64,000 bases of DNA from Palsa-504 sp963834685 (GCA_963834685.1 CAWICW010000009.1:124001-188000), one strand, 5' to 3'. Counted from the first letter of the stretch, positions 7,174 through 15,887 are shown. Program-made: numbers and translations. The notes: generated by a model not told the origin, from the sequence alone.

Positions 7174-8676
7174 ATGCGCGAGAACGAGAGCGACCGCGGG
7201 GACGGCTGGCCAGGGCCAGACGACTACATCAGCCCCTGGGCGGCGCGCGACCTAGGTGAGGCTGACCAGGCGTCCGCGGACGACCCGGACCTCCCGCCGG
7301 AATCCGGCCGGCCGGACACCATCGCCTTCGGCAGGCCGGCCGACGAGGCGGGCGGGCCCGGCCAGGGTTCCTACGTCGAGCGCGGCGACCCGGACCCGTG
7401 GTACGGCAGTGCCCGGGGTGGGGATCCGGGTCCGCCGCGGCGGGGGCGGCGGCGCGGGCATCTGCTGGTGTATCTCACGGTGGCGGCGCTGGCGGCGGGG
7501 ATCGGGGCGGGGCTGACCGTGGCCTTTGACGGCCAGGGATCTAGCCCGTCGGCGGACGTTTCCGCCAGCGGCATCCCGTCGGTGCACGACAACCAGGCCG
7601 GCAGCGGTCCGGGACTGAACGAGGCGGCGGTGGAGCGGAAGGTCAAGCCGGGCCTGGTGGACATCACTTCCACGATTAAGTACGCCAGCGAGACGGCCGA
7701 AGGCACCGGGATGATCCTGTCCTCGTCGGGCCTGGTGCTGACCAACAACCACGTGATCGACGGAGCCACCGCGGTCAAGGTGTCGCTGGCCGACAACACG
7801 AGCCAGAGCTACACGGCCCAGGTGGTCGGCTACGACAGCATCGACGACGTCGCGCTGCTCAAGCTCACCGGCGCCTCGGGACTGGCCACGGTCAGCTTCG
7901 GCAACTCCTCGCAGGTCCGGGTGGGCATCCCGGTCCTCGCGCTGGGCGACGCCGAGGGGCGCGGCGGCGTGACGCCGGCTCCGGGTGACATCAGCGCGCT
8001 GGACCGTTCGATACAGGCCAGTGACGCAGGCTCGGGCACCACCGAGAACCTGAACCACATGCTGCAGACCAACGCCCAGATCCAGCAGGGCGACTCGGGC
8101 GGCGCGCTGGCCGACAACGCGGGACTGGTCATCGGGATGGTCACGGCGGCCAACACCGCGGCGGGCGGGCAGCCGGGCGGCACGATGGGCTTCGCCATCC
8201 CGATCAACACGGCGCTGGCCATCGCCCAGCAGATCGCCAGCAAGCAGCCCACCTCCAAGGTGTACATCGGCCTGCCGGGCTTCCTGGGCGTGGAGGTGTC
8301 GCAGAGCAACAGCCGGGATCCGCGGCAGCAGGCCGCAGCGGCCGCGCGGCAGTCCGGTGCCAGCCAGGGCGGGCGGCGCGGCGGCCTGGCCTGCGTGACC
8401 GGCGGCCAGGAGCCGGCCCTGCCGGCCAGGATCGCGCCAGCCCGGACCGGCGCGCTGATCCTGGGCGTCTTGTGCGGCACGGGGGCGCAGTCCCAGGGCC
8501 TGGCGGCCGGCGACGTGATCATCTCGGTCAACGGCCAGGCGGTCACCACGCCCAGCTCGCTGACCAACATCACGGCCCAGTATCACCCCCGCCAGGTGGT
8601 GTCGGTCGGCTATCAGGCTACCAACGGCTCCCGGCACACGGTCCGGATCGTGCTCGGCGACGGCCCGGCGCGGTAG
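7174..8676 (+). CDS. HtrA/DegP-like serine protease with PDZ domain
   Basis: Envelope quality-control protease, 500 residues. Order: acidic cytoplasmic region (1-90), Arg-rich stretch, one membrane segment (about 97-117), trypsin-like protease domain and C-terminal PDZ domain (about 425-497). The catalytic triad is visible: His193 (TNNHVIDG), Asp225 (YDSIDDVALL) and Ser308 (QGDSGGAL). The PDZ core reads QGLAAGDVIISVNGQ. A Gly/Ala/Gln-rich insert with one Cys (about 378-410) lies between the two domains. The start follows GGGCGAGGAAG. The arrangement matches the actinobacterial PepD/HtrA group, with the active domain outside the membrane. Confidence 0.93.
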   Translation: MRENESDRGDGWPGPDDYISPWAARDLGEADQASADDPDLPPESGRPDTIAFGRPADEAGGPGQGSYVERGDPDPWYGSARGGDPGPPRRGRRRGHLLVYLTVAALAAGIGAGLTVAFDGQGSSPSADVSASGIPSVHDNQAGSGPGLNEAAVERKVKPGLVDITSTIKYASETAEGTGMILSSSGLVLTNNHVIDGATAVKVSLADNTSQSYTAQVVGYDSIDDVALLKLTGASGLATVSFGNSSQVRVGIPVLALGDAEGRGGVTPAPGDISALDRSIQASDAGSGTTENLNHMLQTNAQIQQGDSGGALADNAGLVIGMVTAANTAAGGQPGGTMGFAIPINTALAIAQQIASKQPTSKVYIGLPGFLGVEVSQSNSRDPRQQAAAAARQSGASQGGRRGGLACVTGGQEPALPARIAPARTGALILGVLCGTGAQSQGLAAGDVIISVNGQAVTTPSSLTNITAQYHPRQVVSVGYQATNGSRHTVRIVLGDGPAR

Positions 8677-8694
8677 AACCGGGAAACCACGGCC

Positions 8695-8799
8695 AGCTCC
8701 GGTCCGGTCGGCTCCGGCCCGGTCAGCTCTGGCCTGGTCAGCTCCGGCCCGGTCAGCTCCGGCCCGGTCAGCTCCGGCCCGGTCAGCTCCGGCCCGGTC
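8695..8799. repeat. Seven tandem 15-bp repeats between htrA and dapE
   Basis: Seven copies of AGCTCCGGCCCGGTC follow one another without spacers: copies 4-7 are identical, copies 1-3 carry one or two changes, and a partial eighth copy overlaps the dapE stop. Read on the dapE strand, each unit places an in-frame TGA, so the end of dapE is followed by a series of redundant stop codons. The array fills the whole convergent gap between htrA and dapE. Confidence 0.9.
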
Positions 8800-9862
8800 A
8801 GCTCAGCCAGGCGCGCAGCCGGGCTTCGCACTCGGCGATGGCCGGGGTCTCGACGTACTCCCCCGCGGTGTGGGCCAGCTCCGGCAGGCCCGGGCCGTAG
8901 TTCACGGCCGGGATGCCGAGCGCGGCGAACCGGGCCACGTCGGTCCAGCCGAGCTTGGCCCGCGGCGGCCCGAGGCCGGCGCCGACCGTGGCCACGAAGG
9001 CGGTCGCGGCGGGGTGGCCCAGGCCGGGCCGGGCGCCCTCGGCCACGTCGATCAGCGTGACCGGCCAGGCCGCGAACAGCGACCGGACCACATCGGCCGC
9101 CTGCTGGCCGTCCAGGTCGGGCGCGAACCGGTAGTTGACCGTCACCACGCACTGGTCCGGGACGACGTTCCCGGCCACGCCGCCGCGGATGGCCACGGCA
9201 TTCAGGCCCTCGTGGTAGCGCAGCCCGTCGACCTCCGGCTCCCGGGCGGTGTACGCGCGCAGCACGGCGAGGATGCCGTCCGCCTCGTGGATCGCGTTGC
9301 GGCCCATCCAGGACCGCGCGGTATGGGCCCGCTTCCCGACGGCGGTCACGTCGGCGCGCAGCGTGCCCTGGCAGCCGCCCTCGATCTGGCCCGCGCTCGG
9401 CTCCATCAGCACGGCGAAGTCGCCGGCCAGCAGTTCCGGGGCGCTGCGGCTCAGCCGCAGCAGCCCGTTGCGCTCGGCCGCGACCTCTTCGCACTCGTAG
9501 AAGACGTAGGTGACGTCCCGGCTGGGCGCGGGCAACTGGGCGGCCAGCCGGAGCTGCACCGCGACCCCGGACTTCATGTCGGAGGTGCCGCAGCCGTACA
9601 GCCGGGACCCATCGGCGCGGGAAGGCAGGTTGCCGGCCACCGGGACGGTATCGATGTGCCCGGCCAGGATGACCCGTTCGGGCCGCCCGAGCTCGGTCCG
9701 GGCCACGATCGTGTGGCCGTCCCGGCTGACGGACAGGTGGCCGAGCGGCCGCAGCGCGCGCTCGATGGCGTCGGCGAGCGGCCCTTCCTCGCCGCTGACC
9801 GAGGGCACGTCCACGAGCTGGGCGGTCAGCGCCGCCCCGTCGATATCGAGGTCGAGATCCAC
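8798..9862 (-). CDS. dapE: Succinyl-diaminopimelate desuccinylase
   Basis: M20 family metallohydrolase, 354 residues, that removes succinate from N-succinyl-LL-diaminopimelate in lysine and peptidoglycan-precursor synthesis. Metal-binding motifs are visible: GHIDTVP, GCGTSDMKSG, the general-base Glu pair in ECEEV, and EPS further on. The dimerisation domain sits in the middle (about 175-285), and the last metal His is in AHTAGEYV. Other genes of the same pathway, dapD and dapC, are about 30 kb away in this window. It lies 84 bases downstream of a LysR gene on the same strand; that gap holds a triple repeat. Confidence 0.9.
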   Translation of the reverse strand: MDLDLDIDGAALTAQLVDVPSVSGEEGPLADAIERALRPLGHLSVSRDGHTIVARTELGRPERVILAGHIDTVPVAGNLPSRADGSRLYGCGTSDMKSGVAVQLRLAAQLPAPSRDVTYVFYECEEVAAERNGLLRLSRSAPELLAGDFAVLMEPSAGQIEGGCQGTLRADVTAVGKRAHTARSWMGRNAIHEADGILAVLRAYTAREPEVDGLRYHEGLNAVAIRGGVAGNVVPDQCVVTVNYRFAPDLDGQQAADVVRSLFAAWPVTLIDVAEGARPGLGHPAATAFVATVGAGLGPPRAKLGWTDVARFAALGIPAVNYGPGLPELAHTAGEYVETPAIAECEARLRAWLS

Positions 9863-9874
9863 CCGGCCAGCCTA

Positions 9875-9942
9875 GGGTGGGTCTGGGGGAAAAAGCAGGG
9901 TGGGCCCGGGGGAAAAGCAGGGTGGGCTCGGGGGGAAAAGCA
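9875..9942. repeat. Three tandem 22-23-bp repeats upstream of dapE
   Basis: Three near-identical units beginning GGGTGGG and ending GGGGGAAAAGCA occupy the gap between the LysR stop and the dapE start. They differ by a few bases at positions 8-10 and by one base in the G or A runs. Read on the dapE strand they form a pyrimidine-rich leader (TTTTCCCCC repeated), so they lie where the dapE promoter and 5' end would be. Confidence 0.85.
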
Positions 9943-9945
9943 GGG

Positions 9946-10905
9946 TCAGGCGGGCACGGACGCGCCCAGCGGCTGGGCTCCCTGGCCGGGCAGCGCCTTG
10001 GCCGCGGCACGCAGCGCGGTCAGGATCACCGCCACCGAGGGCCGGCGGACGCTGGCCGTGCGGGCCACGGCGTGCACGTCCCGGGCCAGGTCCAGGCCAT
10101 GCGGCAGGTCCCGGACCGCGACCCGGCGCTCGCCCGCGGCCACGGCCAGCCGCGGCAGGATGGCCAGGCCGATGCCGCGCGCGACCAGGCTCACGATCGT
10201 CGACATGCCCTCGAATTCCGACAGCACCGGGGGCGTCACGCCCACCGCGGCGAGCAGCCGGTCGACGGCCTGCCGGGACGGCTCGCTGGCCGGCGCGGCC
10301 AGCCACGGCTCGTGCCGCAGCGCCCGCAGGTCGACGGCCGCGCCGGGATCGGCCGCCCGGTGCGAGCGCGGGACGACCAGGACCAGCTGGTCGCGGATCA
10401 GGTGGTAGCAGGACAGGATCGAGCCGCCCATCTCGATGTCATCGGCCAGCCGGCCGTTCCAGTCGTCCACGATGGCCACGTCCACCTCGCCGGAGCGCAC
10501 CTGGCGCAGGCCCTCGCGGGCCGGGGTCTGCCTCAGCACCAGGTTCAGCCGGGGATGGGTGCGCAGGCTGCGGGCCAGCGCCGGGGCGAAGGCGACCGCC
10601 GCGGACGGGAACGCGGTCGCCACCACCCGCCCGGCCGGCTCGGTGGCCCGCGCGGACAGGTCGGTCTCGGCCTCCTCGACCATGGCCAGGATGCGCTCGG
10701 CGTGGCCGGCCAGGCGCCGCCCCGCGTCGGTCAGCTCGGCCCGCCGCGCGGTCCGGTCCAGCAACGCGGTGCCCGCCTCCCGCTCGAGCGCGGCGAGCTG
10801 CTGGGACACCGCGGACGGCGTGTAGCCGAGCACGGCGGCGGTCTTCGCGATGCTGCCGCGCGCGGCGAATTCGGTCAGCAGGCGGAGCCGGTGCAGATCG
10901 AGCAT
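9946..10905 (-). CDS. LysR-family transcriptional regulator
   Basis: 319 residues. N-terminal winged helix-turn-helix (about 1-60; AKTAAVLGYTPSAVSQQLAALE) followed by a two-lobed effector domain (about 90-300). It is divergent from the aminotransferase gene at 11002 (about 95 bases apart), the classic LysR arrangement, so that gene is the probable target. It also lies directly upstream of dapE and may be co-transcribed with it. The effector is unknown. Confidence 0.93.
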   Translation of the reverse strand: MLDLHRLRLLTEFAARGSIAKTAAVLGYTPSAVSQQLAALEREAGTALLDRTARRAELTDAGRRLAGHAERILAMVEEAETDLSARATEPAGRVVATAFPSAAVAFAPALARSLRTHPRLNLVLRQTPAREGLRQVRSGEVDVAIVDDWNGRLADDIEMGGSILSCYHLIRDQLVLVVPRSHRAADPGAAVDLRALRHEPWLAAPASEPSRQAVDRLLAAVGVTPPVLSEFEGMSTIVSLVARGIGLAILPRLAVAAGERRVAVRDLPHGLDLARDVHAVARTASVRRPSVAVILTALRAAAKALPGQGAQPLGASVPA

Positions 10906-11001
10906 AAGAGAATCTTACTCTCTGCGACAGATATCAGCGCTTGCTCTTATGGTTTGAGCAGCCGAGACTTGAGTACGTGTGCAGGGTTGTCACGGGAAGT
11001 G

Positions 11002-12375
11002 ATGACCGTCCATCGCCGCCGTCCGCCGATCCCGCAGCTAGGAGTGCCAGCTTCCGTGGCTCTCGTCACGCCCTTGCGCGCCCTCCCGTCCCCGCACCCC
11101 GATCCCGGATACATCGAGCTGGGCCCGGCCGCCGTGCCGGTGTCCGCCACCCTGGCCGCCAACGAGATCCTGGACGCGCGCCGCCGCCGTGGTCAGCGCG
11201 TGCTGCCGATGGCGTTCGGCGAGGCGGGGCTGCCCGCCCATCCGCTGCTGCGCGAGGCGCTGGCCGACGCCGCGGGCTGCACGGCCTACGGCCCGGTGGC
11301 CGGGTACGCCGCGCTGCGCGAGGCGGCCGCCTCCTACTGGGCCCGGCGCGGCCTGCCCACCGACGCTGAGGCGGTGGTGGCCGGCCCGGGCAGCAAGGCG
11401 CTGCTGTTCGGACTGATCGCGGCGATCGGCGGCGACGTGGCGGTGACCCGGCCGAGCTGGGTCAGCTACGGCGCGCAGGCCAGCCTGGCCGGCCGGACGG
11501 CGCACCTGGTGCCCGGCTCGGGCGGCGTGCCGGACGCCGGGAAGCTGGCCCGGGCCGTGGCCGCGGCGCGCGCGTCCGGCCGCCCGGTCCGCGCGGTCAT
11601 CGTCACGCTGCCCGACAATCCGACCGGGACCCAGGCCTCGGCCGGCGCCGTCCGTGCCCTGTGCTCGGTCGCCGAACGGCACGGCCTGATCATCATCTCC
11701 GACGAGATCTACCGGGACCTCGTCCACGACCAGGTGGCCGACATCACCAGTCCGGCCGCTATTTCGGCCGAACGGACCGTGGTGACCACCGGCCTGAGCA
11801 AGAATCTCGCCCTCGGGGGCTGGCGCCTGGGCGTGGCCCGGCTGCCCGGCGGCCGGCTCGGCCGCGAGCTGCGCACCCGGCTGCTCGGCATCGGCAGCGA
11901 GGTCTGGTCGGCTCCGGCCGGGCCGGTGCAGCAGGCCGCCGCGCTGGCCTTCGCCGAGCCGGCGCCGCTGGCGGAGCGGATTGCGCTCAGCCGGCGCCTG
12001 CACGCCCGGGTGGCCCGCGAGGTGGCGTTCCGGTTCGCGTCGGCCGGCGCGTCGGTGCCGCCGCCCCAGGCGGCGTTCTACGTCTATCCGGACTTCACCC
12101 CGCTCGCGGACGGGCTGCGGCGCCGGCACGGCATCACCAGCGACGCGGGCCTGGCGGGGCTGCTCCTGCGGCAGTACGGCCTGGGCGTGCTGCCGGGCAG
12201 CGCGTTCGGCGAGCAGCGGTGGCGGCTGCGGCTGCGGGTGGCGACCGCGCTGCTCTACGGCGAGACCGACGAGCAGCGGCACGCCGCGCTGAACGCGGCC
12301 GACCCCTGCGCGCTGCCCTGGATCGCCGCGGCGCTGGACCGCCTCGAGGAGATCCTGGCCGACCTGACGCGGTAG
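11002..12375 (+). CDS. PLP-dependent class I/II aminotransferase
   Basis: 457 residues from the ATG at 11002; GTG codons at 11044 and 11056 are alternatives, the latter after a GGAG. Fold-type I features: DNPTGT in the cofactor pocket, SDEIYRDL, and the Schiff-base Lys in TGLSKNLALGGWRLG. The C-terminus has the conserved Arg region (RLRLRVATALLY). The substrate cannot be told from sequence. It is divergent from a LysR regulator and close to dapE, but the fdxA-linked gene at 40388 is a better candidate for the diaminopimelate aminotransferase. The same frame stays open far upstream of the start, an effect of GC-rich codon structure rather than coding. Confidence 0.88.
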   Translation: MTVHRRRPPIPQLGVPASVALVTPLRALPSPHPDPGYIELGPAAVPVSATLAANEILDARRRRGQRVLPMAFGEAGLPAHPLLREALADAAGCTAYGPVAGYAALREAAASYWARRGLPTDAEAVVAGPGSKALLFGLIAAIGGDVAVTRPSWVSYGAQASLAGRTAHLVPGSGGVPDAGKLARAVAAARASGRPVRAVIVTLPDNPTGTQASAGAVRALCSVAERHGLIIISDEIYRDLVHDQVADITSPAAISAERTVVTTGLSKNLALGGWRLGVARLPGGRLGRELRTRLLGIGSEVWSAPAGPVQQAAALAFAEPAPLAERIALSRRLHARVAREVAFRFASAGASVPPPQAAFYVYPDFTPLADGLRRRHGITSDAGLAGLLLRQYGLGVLPGSAFGEQRWRLRLRVATALLYGETDEQRHAALNAADPCALPWIAAALDRLEEILADLTR

Positions 12376-12478
12376 CGCGGTAGAGAGCGGGGGCGGAGAG
12401 CCACGGTCCGTTCGGAGTAATGGGTATGAGGCGGGGGGCGGGGGGGACGGCGGGAAGCGGCGCGGGCAGACTGGGGCC

Positions 12479-13177
12479 ATGACCGTGACCTACGTCGAGT
12501 CTCCCACTCCGTCGTTCCTGTTCGACCTGGACGGGACGCTGATCGACAGCGTGTACCAGCACGTCATCGCCTGGCGGGCCGCCCTGTCGGCGATCGGCAT
12601 CGACCTGTCGGTGTGGCGGATCCACCGCCGGATCGGGATGAGCGGCGGGCTGTTCGTGTCCGCGCTGCTGCGCGAGACCGGGCGGTCGCTGTCCAAGGCC
12701 GATATCGACTGGCTCCAGCAGGCGCACGCCGAGCAGTACCGGGCGCAGATGGACGCGGTCACGCCGCTGCCCGGCGCGCGCGAGCTGCTCGGCTTCCTGA
12801 CCGACGCGGGCGTCCCGTGGGCGATAGCGACCAGCGGGTACGCGGCCACCGCGCGGCCCGCGCTGGGCCTGCTCGGGCTGCCCGAGGACACCCCGATGGT
12901 GACCCGCGACCTGGTGCGGCACGCCAAGCCGGACCCCGACCTGTTCCTGGCCGCGGCCGCGCTGCTCGGCGTCGATCCCCGGCACGCGTTCGTGGTCGGG
13001 GACAGCGTCTGGGACCTGCTCGCGGCGCGGCGGGCCGGGGCCCTCGGCGTCGGGCTGCTGTCCGGCGGGTACGGCCGGGAGGAGCTCGAGCGGGCCGGAG
13101 CGTACCGGGTCTACGCCGACCCGGCCGAGATGCTGGCCCGCATCGACGAGCTCGGCGTCCGGACCAGGGCGGGGTGA
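12479..13177 (+). CDS. HAD-superfamily hydrolase (phosphatase-like)
   Basis: 232 residues. Motif I FLFDLDGTLID gives the nucleophile Asp16 and Asp18; motif II is in IATSGY; the motif III Lys is in RHAKPDPDLF; motif IV is VVGDSVWDLLAA. The helical cap between motifs I and II identifies it as a beta-phosphoglucomutase/phosphoglycolate phosphatase-like HAD. The exact substrate is not predictable. The 100-base upstream gap is G-rich with no clear ribosome-binding site. Confidence 0.9.
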   Translation: MTVTYVESPTPSFLFDLDGTLIDSVYQHVIAWRAALSAIGIDLSVWRIHRRIGMSGGLFVSALLRETGRSLSKADIDWLQQAHAEQYRAQMDAVTPLPGARELLGFLTDAGVPWAIATSGYAATARPALGLLGLPEDTPMVTRDLVRHAKPDPDLFLAAAALLGVDPRHAFVVGDSVWDLLAARRAGALGVGLLSGGYGREELERAGAYRVYADPAEMLARIDELGVRTRAG

Positions 13178-13314
13178 CGAGGTCGTCGCCGGCACCTCGT
13201 CAGGGAGTCGTATGCGGCGGTGCGATTACGCGCGAGTAGAGATTAAATGGATGGGTAACCGGTCAGGGGCGGCGCGAAGGCGGTGCCCTGGAGTCACTCG
13301 GGAGGCGAGTTGCG

Positions 13315-13839
13315 GTGCCTACCGTGCGTCGGATCGTCGTTGGCGTACACGGATCGCTAGGAAGCCTGCAGGCGTTGCGCTACGCGGAGGCCGAAGCCAG
13401 GCAGCGGGACGTGCCGCTGCTGCCGGTCATCGCCTGGGTGCCGCCCGGCGGCGACCTCGCCGAACGCCGCCATTCCTCGCCCTACCTGCGCAAGATCTGG
13501 CGCGACGCCGCCTGGGAGCGGCTCACCGCCGCGTTCGACGACGGGCTGGGCGGGATGCCCGCCGACCTGCGGGTCGAGCCGCACGTGGAACGCGGTGAGA
13601 CCGGCCCGGTACTGGTCGACATCGCCAGCCACCCGGAGGACCTGCTCATCGTCGGAACCGGCCGCCGCGGCGCGGTCGGCCGGCGGCTGCGCCGCTCGGT
13701 GGCCCGGTACTGCGTGGCGCACGCCAAGTGCCCGGTGCTCGCCGTCCCGCCCTCGGCGCTGATGGACGAGCTGGGCCACGGGCTGCGTTCCTGGCAGCTG
13801 CGCCGGCACGCCCTCATCCCGGACACGCCGGAGGTCTAG
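13315..13839 (+). CDS. Universal stress protein (UspA family)
   Basis: 174 residues from a GTG after GGGAGGCGAGTTGCG. The start RRIVVGVHGSLGSLQALRYA and the ATP-binding loop GTGRRGAVGRRLRRSVARYC followed by CPVLAVP are typical of nucleotide-binding Usp domains (G-2x-G-9x-G-S type). It is a single domain with a short C-terminal tail. It lies just upstream of the kdp operon on the same strand, and KdpD itself contains a Usp domain, so a link to potassium or turgor signalling is possible but unproven. Confidence 0.88.
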   Translation: MPTVRRIVVGVHGSLGSLQALRYAEAEARQRDVPLLPVIAWVPPGGDLAERRHSSPYLRKIWRDAAWERLTAAFDDGLGGMPADLRVEPHVERGETGPVLVDIASHPEDLLIVGTGRRGAVGRRLRRSVARYCVAHAKCPVLAVPPSALMDELGHGLRSWQLRRHALIPDTPEV

Positions 13840-13869
13840 CCGCCGGTTTCTGCGGCACTGCGCGCGCAT

Positions 13870-13996
13870 GGGTTCCGTTAGGAACCCGGCAGCAGGCGCA
13901 TGGGTCGCGCAAGGGCGCTTATATGCAGCGCCCCTGAACCGTTAACTAGGGATGTGCTTCTGGCCTGCGCATGCCTTTGGGCGCACGCAGGAGCAC
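13870..13996 (+). promoter_or_regulatory. Structured leader upstream of kdp
   Basis: The 188-base gap between the stress protein and the kdp genes contains three consecutive hairpins: GGGTTCC-GTTA-GGAACCC (13870-13887, perfect), GGGCGC with a 9-base loop and GCGCCC (13913-13933), and a larger one pairing GTGCT with AGCAC and CCTGCG with CGCAGG (13954-13996). The first could terminate the upstream transcript, though it has no T run. The others lie where a kdp 5' leader would be. I do not recognise a known riboswitch. Confidence 0.45.
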
Positions 13997-14027
13997 TTTC
14001 ACCAGCGGTTCGTCACTAGGAGTCACC

Positions 14028-14117
14028 GTGTGGGACCTGTTCTACGTCGGCCTGACGATCGTCGTCTTCGCCTTCCTGTACCTCATCTTGAAGGGGATTG
14101 AGACCTTTGAGCGCTGA
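14028..14117 (+). CDS. 29-residue membrane peptide preceding kdpF
   Basis: A GTG after CACTAGGAGTCACC opens a 29-codon frame, MWDLFYVGLTIVVFAFLYLI and then LKGIETFER: one membrane helix with a short charged C-terminus. Its stop overlaps the start of kdpF by 11 bases, so translation is coupled. In size and layout it mirrors KdpF. It may be a second small stabilising subunit of the Kdp complex; that role is inference from position. Confidence 0.7.
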   Translation: MWDLFYVGLTIVVFAFLYLILKGIETFER

Positions 14118-14196
14118 GAACTGGATCGGCCTGATCGGTGGCGTCCTGCTGACGATCTACCTGTTCGTGGCCCTCGTCCTGCCTGAGAGGTTCTGA
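14107..14196 (+). CDS. kdpF: KdpF small subunit of the K+ ATPase
   Basis: 29 residues from a TTG: MSAENWIGLIGGVLLTIYLF then VALVLPERF. One membrane helix ending in the conserved PERF tail of KdpF, which sits beside KdpA and stabilises the KdpFABC complex. The stop overlaps the ATG of kdpA by one base (TGATG). Confidence 0.9.
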   Translation: MSAENWIGLIGGVLLTIYLFVALVLPERF

Positions 14197-15863
14197 TGAA
14201 TTCCACGCTGGCGGGCTGGCTGCAGTTCCTGCTGCTGTTCGCCGCCCTCGCGGCGTGCTACGTGCCGCTGGGCAACTACATCGCGCGCATCTTCACCGAC
14301 AAGAAGCACTGGCGGATCGAGCGCGGCATCTACAAGCTGACCGGGATCGACCCGGACGCGGACATGCGGTGGACCGCCTACGTGCGCTCCATCCTGGCCT
14401 TCTCGCTCGTCGCGGTGCTGTTCGTGTACCTGATCGAGCGGACCCAGCACTGGCTGTTCTGGTCGATCGGGATGGCCAACGTCCCGACGGACACCGCATG
14501 GAACACCGCGGCGTCGTTCGTCACCAACACCAACTGGCAGAACTACGCCGGCGAAGCCACCATGAGCTACCTCACCCAGCAGGGTGCGCTCATGGTCCAG
14601 CAGTTCTTCTCGGCCGCCGTCGGCCTGGCCGTCGCGATCGCCATGATCCGCGGCTTCACCCGGTCCCGGACCGACCGGCTCGGCAACTTCTGGGTGGACG
14701 TGACCCGCGGGATTATCCGGCTGCTGATCCCGCTGGCGGTCATCGGCTGCCTGGTCCTGGTGGCCAGCGGAGGGATCGAGAACCTGGCCAACTACCACAC
14801 GATCACCACGCTGTCCGGTGCCCACCAGACCATCCCCGGCGGCACGGTGGCCTCGCAGGAATCCATCAAGGACCTGGGCAACAACGGGGGCGGCTGGTTC
14901 AACACCAACGCGGCCCATCCGTTCGAGAGCCCGAATCCGTTCACGAACATCTTCATCGTCTTCATGCTGCTGCTGATCCCGTTCGCCACGCCGCGGGCGT
15001 TCGGCAAGATGGTCGGCGACAACCGGCAGGGCTACGCGCTGGTCGCCGCGATGGTGATCATCTGGGCGGCCGCCGTCGGCGGGATCAGCTTCTTCGAGGC
15101 CCACCTGGGCACCGCCGGAGTCGGGCCCCAGCTCGCGCACGGCGCGATGGAAGGCGTGGAGGTCCGGACCGGCACACCAGGCTGCTCGGTGTTCGCGGCG
15201 TCCACCACGGTGACCTCCACCGGCTCGGTGAGCTGTTTCCACGACTCGCTGACGCCGTTCGGTGGCGGCATCGCGCTGTTCGACATCGCCTTGGGCGAGA
15301 TCGCGCCGGGCGGGATCGGGGCCGGCATGTACGGCATCCTGGTCCTGGCCATGGTCACGGTGTTCGTGGCCGGGCTGATGGTCGGCCGGACGCCGGAGTA
15401 CATCGGCAAGAAGATCCGGCCTGCCGAGATGAAGTACGCGTCGCTGTATTTCCTGACCCTGCCGGTGATCATCCTGACCTTCTCGGCGATCGCGATCGGC
15501 ACGCACTGGGGCCAGAGCGCGATCTTCAATCCCGGCCCGCACGGGCTGACCGAGATCGTGTACGCGTACGCCTCCCAGGCCAACAACAACGGGTCGGCCT
15601 TCGCGGGCCTGGGCACCGGGGCCACCTTCTACCAGATCACCGGCGGCATCGACATGCTGCTCGGCCGGTTCGCGCCGGAGATCTTCGCCCTGGGCCTGGC
15701 CGGGTCGCTGGCTAGACAGGCGCCCACTCCGGCCAGCGCCGGGACGCTGGATACCAGGACGCCGCTGTTCGTCGGCATGCTCGTCGGCGTGATCCTCATC
15801 CTCGTCGGCCTGACCTACTTCCCCGCCCTCGCGCTGGGCGTCTTCGCAGAAGGCCTCCATTGA
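14196..15863 (+). CDS. kdpA: Potassium-transporting ATPase, channel subunit KdpA
   Basis: 555 residues, about ten membrane helices. Selectivity-filter segments of the K+ channel-like fold are visible: TNTNWQNYAGE, GNNGGGWFNTN followed by HPFESPNPF, and SQANNNGSAFAGL. It binds K+ on the outer side and passes it to KdpB. Length matches the family. It is followed by a 139-base gap with a very strong hairpin before kdpB, unusual because kdpA and kdpB normally abut. Confidence 0.97.
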   Translation: MNSTLAGWLQFLLLFAALAACYVPLGNYIARIFTDKKHWRIERGIYKLTGIDPDADMRWTAYVRSILAFSLVAVLFVYLIERTQHWLFWSIGMANVPTDTAWNTAASFVTNTNWQNYAGEATMSYLTQQGALMVQQFFSAAVGLAVAIAMIRGFTRSRTDRLGNFWVDVTRGIIRLLIPLAVIGCLVLVASGGIENLANYHTITTLSGAHQTIPGGTVASQESIKDLGNNGGGWFNTNAAHPFESPNPFTNIFIVFMLLLIPFATPRAFGKMVGDNRQGYALVAAMVIIWAAAVGGISFFEAHLGTAGVGPQLAHGAMEGVEVRTGTPGCSVFAASTTVTSTGSVSCFHDSLTPFGGGIALFDIALGEIAPGGIGAGMYGILVLAMVTVFVAGLMVGRTPEYIGKKIRPAEMKYASLYFLTLPVIILTFSAIAIGTHWGQSAIFNPGPHGLTEIVYAYASQANNNGSAFAGLGTGATFYQITGGIDMLLGRFAPEIFALGLAGSLARQAPTPASAGTLDTRTPLFVGMLVGVILILVGLTYFPALALGVFAEGLH

Positions 15864-15887
15864 GCGCCATTCAGTACCGGCTAGCGA

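Noticed and set aside
8695..8799. CRISPR array
   Set aside because: Units are contiguous with no spacers and no cas genes are present.
9877..11001. Upstream extension of the aminotransferase frame
   Set aside because: It crosses the triple repeat and runs antisense to a LysR gene with clear domains; the aminotransferase fold begins after 11002.
13840..14027. c-di-AMP (ydaO) riboswitch upstream of kdp
   Set aside because: The region is structured but I do not see the conserved purine-rich core of that riboswitch. A covariance search would be decisive.
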